Shown here: positions 1 to 4,803 of the stretch, piece by piece
Layout: each line of letters begins with the position of its first letter
Numbering within the stretch: the stretch's first letter is position 1
Source of the DNA: Patescibacteria group bacterium
GTDB lineage: Bacteria; Patescibacteriota; WWE3; 2-01-FULL-39-13
Assembly (NCBI GenBank): GCA_030916925.1
Contig: JAUPVU010000045.1
Coordinates: forward strand, 1 to 8,851
Reading direction: 5' to 3'
Length of the DNA stretch: 8,851 bases
Made by a program: the position numbers and the translations under genes
Notes under the pieces: generated by a model
The model's database searches: none
What the model saw: the letters and a program-made list of their open reading frames with translations, nothing else
Told to the model about the DNA's origin: nothing

Positions 1-151
1 ATTTAAAAGTAATTCTGTTGAGGCTAAAAGAAAAGCAGATTACATTATAAAAAATACTTATCGTACATTGATGACCCGTGGTATGAAAGGATGTTATTTA
101 TATTGCATCGACAAAGAGACACAAGACTACTTCAAAAAATTAGCCAGATGA
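1..151 (+). CDS. DUF2075-type DNA/RNA helicase, C-terminal fragment (5' truncated by window edge)
   Basis: Only the last 49 codons are in the window, read from base 2 to the TGA at 149-151. The peptide contains NTYRTLMTRGMKGCYLYC followed by an aromatic, lysine-rich tail. The sequence 'YR-x-LMTRGMKG-C-x-x-YC' is the hallmark C-terminal motif of the DUF2075 (COG3410) superfamily 1-like helicase/ATPase domain, where the threonine-arginine-glycine stretch is the equivalent of helicase motif VI and its arginine is expected to contact the nucleotide. That family is found alone or fused to nuclease domains such as GIY-YIG, and its cellular substrate is not established. The TGA is followed directly by an in-frame TAA, a tandem stop. 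The nuclease-like gene downstream starts 44 bases later but has its own promoter. The family assignment rests on this motif alone, since the Walker motifs lie outside the window. Confidence 0.8.
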   Translation, partial: FKSNSVEAKRKADYIIKNTYRTLMTRGMKGCYLYCIDKETQDYFKKLAR

Positions 152-160
152 TAATCGATC

Positions 161-189
161 TTGATCATAATCTTCAATTGTGATCTAAT
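161..189 (+). promoter_or_regulatory. Promoter of the nuclease-like gene, extended -10, predicted leaderless
   Basis: TTGATC (161-166) and TCTAAT (184-189) are separated by 17 bases, and a TG at 181-182 sits one base before the -10, making an extended -10. Six bases separate the -10 from the GTG at 196, so the expected +1 coincides with the start codon. No Shine-Dalgarno sequence lies between them. Confidence 0.6.
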
Positions 190-195
190 CGAATC

Positions 196-654
196 GTGGC
201 ATTACAAGGTTCTTATATTGGGACGATAAAGAATAACTTAACGGAGAAATCCGCTATAGATTTTTTACTTGCGACCGATAATCGTTTTCGTAGACCAAAT
301 GTATTTGAGCGGAAGGAGATACTCAGGAACCTGAATTTACCATTAACCTACACTCGAGCATTTGATATTGTCTATTTACCTAATCCTGAGGTCACTAATA
401 TCCTGGATGTGTCAGTGAGTGAAATTACATTAATAGAGTTAAAAACAACTCAGAAAAAATTAATAAATAATCCAGATGGTTTTTTCTTTGGTGCAACGGA
501 AAATGAGTTTAGCCTTGCTCAAACACTTGGTATAAGATATATGTTTTGTTTTATTAGCCTACACGCTGAAAGTGCTAAATATATATGTTTAACTCTCGAT
601 GAGTTAGAAACGAGGATTAAAAGGAAACGGATTCAGTATCAGATAAATATATAA
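196..654 (+). CDS. Small PD-(D/E)XK nuclease-like protein
   Basis: This 152-residue soluble protein probably has a restriction-endonuclease-like fold. An acidic residue near the N-terminus (E17) is followed by F56-D57 in a beta-strand context and then by LIELKTT, giving D57 and E81-x-K83, the spacing and hydrophobic strands expected of a PD-(D/E)XK active site. A conserved-looking stretch FFFGATENEFSLAQ (96-109) follows and could form the helix packed on the core, and the C-terminus is a basic helix ending RIQYQINI. The start is a GTG. An extended -10 six bases upstream supports it, and no alternative ATG lies nearby. It follows a helicase-family gene, so a joint role in nucleic acid processing or defence is possible but only inferred. 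The substrate and whether it cuts DNA at all are unknown; some members of this fold are catalytically inactive. Confidence 0.6.
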   Translation: MALQGSYIGTIKNNLTEKSAIDFLLATDNRFRRPNVFERKEILRNLNLPLTYTRAFDIVYLPNPEVTNILDVSVSEITLIELKTTQKKLINNPDGFFFGATENEFSLAQTLGIRYMFCFISLHAESAKYICLTLDELETRIKRKRIQYQINI

Positions 655-696
655 TATTTGTAGACTAAAAACAGACCCCTTAAAAGGAGAAATCAA

Positions 697-725
697 TTGC
701 TAGTAATATAATTCCCCTCTATACT
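697..725 (+). promoter_or_regulatory. Promoter of the MFS transporter gene
   Basis: TTGCTA (697-702) and TATACT (720-725) are separated by exactly 17 bases. The predicted +1 near 732 gives a leader of about 14 bases with no Shine-Dalgarno sequence before the ATG at 746. This is the one clear promoter in the window that is not positioned for a strictly leaderless transcript. An alternative TATAAT lies at 707-712. Confidence 0.5.
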
Positions 726-745
726 ATTAAAATCGCCAGATATCT

Positions 746-2041
746 ATGAAATCATTTAATAACCTTTTAATTAACACTTTAATCGCCAACGTTACCAACA
801 GTTTTTTGTGGTTCTGTCTTACTTTCTGGGCATACTTAGAAACTCAAAATGTAATGGCTACTGCTTTTATCGGCGGGGCTTTTATGATTTTGTCTTCATT
901 TTCAGGATTGTTTTTTGGAAGTTTTGTTGATCATCATCGAAAAAAATATGCTATGCAGTTTTCTGCTGCAATAACTCTTGTTTCATTTTTACTAGCCTTT
1001 ATTTTATTTTTCTCTGTTCCTGAATCTACACTTCTAGAATTACACGGATTTTATTTCTGGCTCTTATCATTTTTTATCTTGTGCGGAGCTGTTGCCGGAA
1101 ATATGAGAGGAATTGCCCTTTCCACTTTAGTTACGATTTTGATTGACGAGGATAAAAGAGATAAGGCCAATGGAATGGTTGGTACTGTAAATGGAATCGC
1201 ATTTGCAATCACTTCAGTCTTTAGTGGTTTGGTAATTGGTTTTTTAGGAATGGGCTGGGCAGTTGCGATTTCAGTTATCCTGACGTTTATATCTTTTATT
1301 CATTTATATTTTATCCATATCGAAAAAGATGTCGTTAACAAATCTACTGAGAGTTATGGAAAACAAATGGATTTAAAAGGAACGATTGAAATTATCAAGT
1401 CCGTTCCTGGTCTTGTAGGGCTTATTGTTTTTACAACTTTTAATAACTTACTTGGTGGTGTGTTTATGGCTTTAATGGATCCTTATGGACTGTCACTTGT
1501 ATCAGTTCAAACCTGGGGAATTATGTGGGGGGTATTAAGTAGCGCATTCATTGTTGGCGGAATATTTGTAGCTAAAAAGGGAATTGGATCAACTCCTGTG
1601 AGAACTTTATTCATAATGAATATTTTCATGTGGTTTGTTTGTATATTCTTTACTGTACGCCCAATCATTGCCTTAACTGCCGTTGGAATGTACATCTATA
1701 TGTTACTGATTCCAGTTATTGAAGCGATAGAGCAAACTGTTGTTCAAAAAATAGTTCCTGTTGATAGACAAGGTAGAGTATTTGGATTTGCTCATACTGT
1801 TGAGACAGCGGCATCTCCACTTACCGCCTTTTTAATTGGTCCACTAACTCAATATGTTTTTATTCCATTTATGACAACAGGAATCGGTGTTGAATTATTA
1901 GGTCCATATTTAGGATACGGCCCTGGCCGTGGGATTGCTTTAGTTTTCTCGGTTACAGGTTTAATAGGATTATTGATAACAATATTTGCGATGAGATCAA
2001 GAACTGCAATTAACCTCGCTAGGTCTTATAAAGGGGAGTAG
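746..2041 (+). CDS. Major facilitator superfamily exporter (MFS_3 / EntS-like)
   Basis: This is a 431-residue polytopic inner-membrane transporter, probably a proton-driven exporter. About twelve hydrophobic segments are visible, in two groups of six separated by a hydrophilic loop near residues 192-220. Between helices 2 and 3 lies MFS motif A, G58-S-F-V-D62-H-H-R65-K-K, with the expected glycine, aspartate and arginine. The helix 4-5 loop has the DEDKRDKANG sequence (134-143) and the second half has the related PVDRQGRVFG (338-347), both typical of the MFS_3 (enterobactin or macrolide efflux-like) branch. The length is normal for the family and the protein appears intact. The substrate cannot be read from sequence. 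It stands alone: its promoter lies just upstream, and the gene downstream is convergent. Assignment to MFS is firm and to the efflux branch is likely. Confidence 0.9.
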   Translation: MKSFNNLLINTLIANVTNSFLWFCLTFWAYLETQNVMATAFIGGAFMILSSFSGLFFGSFVDHHRKKYAMQFSAAITLVSFLLAFILFFSVPESTLLELHGFYFWLLSFFILCGAVAGNMRGIALSTLVTILIDEDKRDKANGMVGTVNGIAFAITSVFSGLVIGFLGMGWAVAISVILTFISFIHLYFIHIEKDVVNKSTESYGKQMDLKGTIEIIKSVPGLVGLIVFTTFNNLLGGVFMALMDPYGLSLVSVQTWGIMWGVLSSAFIVGGIFVAKKGIGSTPVRTLFIMNIFMWFVCIFFTVRPIIALTAVGMYIYMLLIPVIEAIEQTVVQKIVPVDRQGRVFGFAHTVETAASPLTAFLIGPLTQYVFIPFMTTGIGVELLGPYLGYGPGRGIALVFSVTGLIGLLITIFAMRSRTAINLARSYKGE

Positions 2042-2063
2042 TTATTTCAACAAAGGGAAAATT

Positions 2064-2182
2064 GGTCCAATGGTAGAGAGCTTTGTATATATGTGTTAAG
2101 TCGCGATGACCTAACGATACTCAGCTCTCTACCAGCAAGGACTAGGGGTTATAGCCTAGCGTGGACCGTAAAGCATCCTTGC
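2064..2182. other. Highly structured element with possible pseudoknot; strand unknown
   Basis: A long hairpin starts with a perfect 11-bp stem, GGTAGAGAGCT (2072-2082) with AGCTCTCTACC (2123-2133). It continues inward with GTAT/ATAC (2085-2088 with 2117-2120) and GTTAAGTC/GACCTAAC (2095-2102 with 2108-2115, seven of eight pairs) closed by the loop GCGAT. Immediately 3' is a second unit: a 7-bp stem GCAAGGA/TCCTTGC (2135-2141 with 2176-2182) enclosing CTAGG/CCTAG (2142-2146 with 2155-2159). GGTCCA (2064-2069) can also pair with TGGACC (2162-2167), which crosses the 7-bp stem and would form a pseudoknot. The base composition is visibly richer in G and C than the flanking genes, as expected of structured RNA in an AT-rich genome. 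It lies between the convergent MFS and zinc-ribbon genes. It matches no RNA family I can name, and no clear T-tract follows on either strand, so a simple terminator is unlikely. Confidence 0.5.
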
Positions 2183-2196
2183 CTTTAGAAAAAGTA

Positions 2197-2343
2197 CTAC
2201 TTACCGCAGGAACATCGCCCTCCAGCCGGCTTTGCTCCACCACAGTAGGGGCAGACTACCCAATGTGATTTTTTAATCCGGGCGGTAATGCGGTAAATAC
2301 GCACGATTTTATCCCCTTTCTGAGGATAGCGCCTCCATGGCAA
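2197..2343 (-). CDS. Small zinc-ribbon protein (48 aa, TTG start)
   Basis: The minus strand reads from TTG (2343-2341) to TAG (2199-2197). The product is basic, followed by CPYCGG and RCSCGK: cysteines 31, 34, 44 and 46 form C-x2-C-x9-C-x-C, two zinc knuckles of a rubredoxin/zinc-ribbon type. The N-terminal part is rich in arginine, lysine and beta-prone residues, as in small nucleic acid-binding ribbons. The start follows from a minus-strand promoter whose -10 ends five bases before the TTG, the spacing seen at other genes here. A GTG at 2304-2302, preceded eight bases upstream by GGGG, is the alternative and gives a 35-residue protein. Codon use is much richer in G and C at third positions than in neighbouring genes, suggesting acquisition or a decaying insert. 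It could be a chance frame through an RNA gene, but the four spaced cysteines argue for coding. No specific family is recognised. Confidence 0.5.
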   Translation of the reverse strand: MPWRRYPQKGDKIVRIYRITARIKKSHWVVCPYCGGAKPAGGRCSCGK

Positions 2344-2348
2344 GTGTA

Positions 2349-2377
2349 ATTGTATCTCATAGTAAAATAGCTCGCAA
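2349..2377 (-). promoter_or_regulatory. Promoter for the zinc-ribbon gene
   Basis: Read on the minus strand, TTGCGA (2377-2372) and TACAAT (2354-2349) are separated by exactly 17 bases, one of the best -35/-10 pairs in the window. The predicted +1 at about 2342-2343 falls on the TTG start. It is divergent from the promoter at 2403-2408. Confidence 0.55.
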
Positions 2378-2402
2378 TAGCATCAGTATCACTTTTAGGG
2401 TA

Positions 2403-2408
2403 TATAAT
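2403..2408 (+). promoter_or_regulatory. -10 box for the small two-helix protein gene, leaderless
   Basis: A perfect TATAAT ends six bases before the ATG at 2415, so +1 should be the A of the start codon. No good -35 is visible at 16-18 bases. This box decides the start: it lies inside the open frame that continues upstream to 2337, so a start at 2337 would not be on the main transcript. Confidence 0.55.
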
Positions 2409-2414
2409 TCCATT

Positions 2415-2714
2415 ATGCTATCCAAATACTTCGATTACCTCAAAGATAACCCTAACCACTACTGGTTTAAGAGAAAGTTATATGGCTGGGGATGGACTCC
2501 TGCAAGATGGCAAGGATGGCTTGTTATGGCTCTATTCCTTGCGTATGTGTTTTGGGAATCCTCTAAACTTCCTGCAAATGGAGAGAATGTTCCATCAGAT
2601 ATCTTGATGTTCTTTTATATTAAATTAGTAATCGCGATACTTATCCTTCTCCTAATTTGCTTCCTAAAAGGGGAGAAACCACTCTGGCAGTGGAGATTTC
2701 CTAAAGAAAAATAG
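2415..2714 (+). CDS. Small two-helix membrane protein with aromatic GWGWTP motif
   Basis: This is a 99-residue protein of unknown function. The frame is open from 2337, but the ATG at 2415 is preferred: a perfect TATAAT sits six bases upstream of it, and the typical N-terminus of this kind of protein (MLSKYFDYLKDNPN) begins here. After a charged, aromatic amphipathic segment (residues 1-23) comes YGWGWTPARWQGW (23-35), then membrane helix 1 (about 35-48), a short polar loop, membrane helix 2 (about 63-84), and a tail GEKPLWQWRFPKEK rich in tryptophan and lysine. I recall similar small hypothetical proteins in Candidate Phyla Radiation genomes, with the tyrosine-glycine-tryptophan motif at the membrane interface. 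Both termini are probably cytoplasmic by the positive-inside rule. The gene downstream starts 57 bases later with a separate promoter. No enzymatic residues are evident. Confidence 0.75.
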   Translation: MLSKYFDYLKDNPNHYWFKRKLYGWGWTPARWQGWLVMALFLAYVFWESSKLPANGENVPSDILMFFYIKLVIAILILLLICFLKGEKPLWQWRFPKEK

Positions 2715-2736
2715 CATCAAACTAAACTTCTTCTGT

Positions 2737-2766
2737 TTTACATATATAGATGAAATTTGATATAAA
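2737..2766 (+). promoter_or_regulatory. Promoter of the membrane-anchored cysteine protein gene, extended -10, leaderless
   Basis: TTTACA (2737-2742), an 18-base spacer, then TATAAA (2761-2766), with TG at 2758-2759 forming an extended -10. Five bases separate it from the ATG at 2772. No Shine-Dalgarno sequence lies between. Confidence 0.6.
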
Positions 2767-2771
2767 TAGAT

Positions 2772-3209
2772 ATGAGAATATTTAATTTTGTGTTGTTTTT
2801 ATTAGTTTTAGGATTTGCTGGAGCTTACTATTTTTGGTATATGCCAAATAGAGCGGAACTTGATAGGTTAAGTGCTCAAAATGGTGATGGTGTGCAAAAT
2901 TTGAATGAAACCAGATTAAACGATGAAGATTGTATAGACTGCGAGGGTGGATCCGCTTGGTTAAAAGCTGAATACCGATGTGAAAATGGCGTAATGAATT
3001 CAACCGCATTTAAAAATTGCTTGGTAACTAATGGCTGGGGTGAAATGACTTCAGATACTCCACTAGCAGACATTTTTGAAGGTTACGCAGAACTTGACGG
3101 ATCAAAAGTATCTACGGAACAATTTGAAAATGGTTCTAAAGTATTTATATATGATGGTTGGGCAGCTGATGAAAAGGGCAATTTATATACATTTGACGCA
3201 TCATATTAG
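2772..3209 (+). CDS. Membrane-anchored extracytoplasmic protein with four cysteines
   Basis: This 145-residue hypothetical protein has a single hydrophobic segment at residues 4-23 preceded by one arginine, so it is either an uncleaved signal anchor or a signal peptide, and the rest of the protein is placed outside the membrane. The outer part is acidic. It contains C54-x2-C57 and then C70 and C83, a pattern suited to two disulphides, followed by a C-terminal region rich in aspartate, glycine and aromatic residues that looks like short beta-strands. No catalytic motif or known domain is recognised; CxxC alone is not enough to call a thioredoxin-like protein because the surrounding fold signature is missing. 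A promoter with an extended -10 ends five bases before the ATG, which supports this start. The convergent neighbour ends 66 bases away. Confidence 0.7.
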   Translation: MRIFNFVLFLLVLGFAGAYYFWYMPNRAELDRLSAQNGDGVQNLNETRLNDEDCIDCEGGSAWLKAEYRCENGVMNSTAFKNCLVTNGWGEMTSDTPLADIFEGYAELDGSKVSTEQFENGSKVFIYDGWAADEKGNLYTFDASY

Positions 3210-3275
3210 TATTCCGTTTCTAGGATACGAGACTTAAGCTCTATAGAATATCAAAAAAATTGTTGCGACCTAAGA

Positions 3276-3620
3276 TTATAATCCTACAGCAAGTTCAGGA
3301 TCGAATTGAACATTCCCCTCTACCTCGCCCTCTTGAGCCAGTTCTTCAGCTACAAGACTCATTGCCGCTTTTACAGTTTCATAGCTATAATCTCCCAACA
3401 ATGGGACTTTAGAGGCAAATCTTTCCTCAAATTTTTTATCAATTGGCTCCATGCCAACAAATGAAATGTCTCCGTTTTCTACAATCCAGTTTCGGCAGAT
3501 TAAAATTTCAGCTTTGCGCTTATTAGATTGTTGATTTTCATATTCCTCCTGAGTAACAGGTGGGAATAATGGATGTTGGGTTGGTTGAGGATTTTGTCCT
3601 CCTTGAAGTGTTGTTGACAT
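3276..3620 (-). CDS. Hypothetical protein, acidic, proline/glutamine-rich N-terminus
   Basis: This 114-residue protein is not recognised. It has no membrane segment or signal peptide, so it is probably cytoplasmic. The first 30 residues are low-complexity and rich in proline, glutamine and threonine, likely disordered. A mixed charged central part follows (KRKAEILICRNWIVENGDISFVG), then a helix-prone acidic segment around residues 84-102 (VKAAMSLVAEELAQEGEVEG). The single cysteine at about residue 42 gives no metal-binding pattern. A TATAAT on the minus strand (3634-3629) ends eight bases before the ATG, supporting the start and predicting a leaderless transcript. It is divergent from pyrD across 66 bases. 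That arrangement alone does not imply a functional link. Confidence 0.65.
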   Translation of the reverse strand: MSTTLQGGQNPQPTQHPLFPPVTQEEYENQQSNKRKAEILICRNWIVENGDISFVGMEPIDKKFEERFASKVPLLGDYSYETVKAAMSLVAEELAQEGEVEGNVQFDPELAVGL

Positions 3621-3628
3621 ATGTGTCC

Positions 3629-3655
3629 ATTATACATCTGCTCTGTAGATTGCAA
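3629..3655 (-). promoter_or_regulatory. Promoter of the minus-strand orphan gene (shares TTGCAA with pyrD)
   Basis: Read on the minus strand, TATAAT (3634-3629) lies eight bases before the ATG at 3620. The palindromic TTGCAA at 3655-3650 is 15 bases upstream, short of the 17-base optimum, so this -35 assignment is tentative while the -10 is strong. Confidence 0.5.
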
Positions 3656-3678
3656 TATTTATTTGATAGGAGTTTAAT
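3650..3678 (+). promoter_or_regulatory. Promoter of pyrD, leaderless
   Basis: TTGCAA (3650-3655) and TTTAAT (3673-3678) are separated by exactly 17 bases, and eight bases lead to the ATG at 3687. A GGAG at 3669-3672 looks like a ribosome binding site, but it lies 14 bases from the ATG and within the promoter spacer, so it should not be transcribed. Confidence 0.55.
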
Positions 3679-3686
3679 AGTAGCTG

Positions 3687-4799
3687 ATGTTAATTTTTCT
3701 AACAGGACTAATTTACCGTAATTTAGTCAAACCCGCTCTATTTCTATTCGATGCTGAATTAGTACATACGAAATTCACTGACTTAGGAGAATGGATGGGA
3801 AAATATATTTTCCTAAAGCGCTTTTTTTCCAAGATATTTATAAAGGATAGCGAAATATTAAAGCAAACCATAAGTGGTATTGAATTTAGAAATCCGGTAG
3901 GGCTGGCGGCAGGATTTGATTATGAAGCTAAATTGACTCAAATCCTGCCGCAGATCGGATTTGGCTTCGGCACAATTGGAACGATAACCAACAATCCTTA
4001 TTGTGGAAATCCAAGTCCAATGTTAGGTCGACTTCCAAAATCGCGAGCGCTACTTGTAAATAAAGGATTTAAAAATGACGGAGCAAAAAAAGTTGCTGAA
4101 AAGCTAAAAGAATTAGAGTTCGATATTCCAATTGGTATTAGCATCGGACGAACTAATTCAAGAGATTTAACAACTCAGACCGAAAGCGTTGCGGACATAA
4201 TTAAGGCATTTAAAACGTTTGAACAATCATACATAAAAAATTCATATTACGAATTGAATATTAGTTGCCCAAATTTATTTGGTGATATAAGTTTCTATTC
4301 GTCAGAAAATCTTGAGGAATTATTGATAGAAGTAGATAAGATAAATGTCTCGAAGCCAATTTTTATAAAAATGCCAATCGAAAAAACTAATGATGAAGTT
4401 CTGGCGATGTTGGAAGTAATTGCCACGCACTCAATAGATGGTGTTATTTTTGGTAACCTTCAAAAAGATAGAAAAAATCCATGTCTTGATCAAGAAGAAG
4501 TTGCGAAATCTGGTAAAGGTAATTTTAGCGGAAAACCAACTTATGATAGGTCTAATGAGTTAATCGCACTTGCTTACAAAAAGTATAGGGACAAATTAGT
4601 AATAATAGGTTGTGGTGGGATTTTTTCTGCTGAGGATGCATACGCCAAAATTAGAAGTGGTGCCTCTTTGGTTCAATTGATTACAGGAATGATCTATCAA
4701 GGGCCACAATTAATTGCAGAAATAAATATTGAACTAGAAAAATTAATAAAGCATGATGGCTATGCCAATATTTCAGAAGCCGTAGGCTCAGACATCTAA
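3687..4799 (+). CDS. pyrD: Dihydroorotate dehydrogenase, class 2-like (quinone), with class 1-type catalytic Cys
   Basis: This 370-residue flavoenzyme oxidises dihydroorotate to orotate in pyrimidine synthesis. The N-terminal segment (residues 1-50), with a hydrophobic start and a LxxPALFLFDAELVHTK helix, matches the membrane-associated extension of class 2 enzymes that pass electrons to quinone. Family landmarks in order: GLAAGFDYEA (72-81), GFGFGTIGTIT (91-101), NPSPMLGRLP (108-117), NKGFKND (125-131), the active-site loop NISCPN (191-196), IKMP with K228, and the FMN phosphate-binding GCGGIFSAEDA and SGASLVQL (308-331). The base position is cysteine (C194) where class 2 enzymes normally have serine. 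The NTT usual in class 2 is NLQ here (257-259). No other pyr genes adjoin it. The gene is intact, and the convergent neighbour ends only four bases beyond it. Confidence 0.9.
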   Translation: MLIFLTGLIYRNLVKPALFLFDAELVHTKFTDLGEWMGKYIFLKRFFSKIFIKDSEILKQTISGIEFRNPVGLAAGFDYEAKLTQILPQIGFGFGTIGTITNNPYCGNPSPMLGRLPKSRALLVNKGFKNDGAKKVAEKLKELEFDIPIGISIGRTNSRDLTTQTESVADIIKAFKTFEQSYIKNSYYELNISCPNLFGDISFYSSENLEELLIEVDKINVSKPIFIKMPIEKTNDEVLAMLEVIATHSIDGVIFGNLQKDRKNPCLDQEEVAKSGKGNFSGKPTYDRSNELIALAYKKYRDKLVIIGCGGIFSAEDAYAKIRSGASLVQLITGMIYQGPQLIAEINIELEKLIKHDGYANISEAVGSDI

Positions 4800-4803
4800 A
4801 ATT

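Noticed and set aside
675..690. CCTTAAAAGG followed by AGAAATC as a terminator after the nuclease-like gene
   Set aside because: The stem is only four base pairs with a two-base loop and there is no T-tract.
1507..1695. Minus-strand open frame inside the MFS gene
   Set aside because: It is entirely antisense to a well-supported transporter gene, and the peptide has no recognisable features.
2095..2115. Integron attC site (GTTAAGT and ACCTAAC fit the GTTRRRY / RYYYAAC core patterns)
   Set aside because: The two cores are in the wrong order (attC begins with RYYYAAC and ends with GTTRRRY) and are only seven bases apart. There is no integrase or cassette array.
2064..2185. tRNA or tRNA-like gene (TCCAATGGTAGAG resembles a D-arm; the 7-bp stem GCAAGGA/TCCTTGC resembles an acceptor stem)
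   Set aside because: No anticodon arm or TTCRANY T-loop can be placed at proper distances, and the GGTAGAG bases belong to the 11-bp hairpin instead.
2311..2338. ATG at 2338 on the minus strand opening a 9-codon frame
   Set aside because: It is out of frame with the zinc ribbon, very short and ends at once. It could be a leader peptide, but nothing supports that.
2041..2340. RNase P RNA, tmRNA or SRP RNA, considered because of the higher G/C content
   Set aside because: I find none of the universal cores on either strand: no GAGGAAAGTCC / ACAGAA pair, no tmRNA tag frame or T-arm, no GGAAGCAGCC-type SRP loop.
2337..2414. Upstream start at 2337 adding 26 codons to the two-helix membrane protein
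   Set aside because: A perfect TATAAT lies inside this stretch at 2403-2408, six bases before the ATG at 2415, the upstream peptide is unlike the rest of the protein, and the opposite strand carries the zinc-ribbon promoter here.
2782..3073. Two minus-strand open frames inside the four-cysteine protein gene
   Set aside because: They overlap each other and a sense gene that has a signal anchor and a promoter; they are compositional shadows.
3669..3672. GGAG as the ribosome binding site of pyrD
   Set aside because: It is 14 bases from the ATG and lies between the -35 and -10 boxes, so it should not be in the mRNA.
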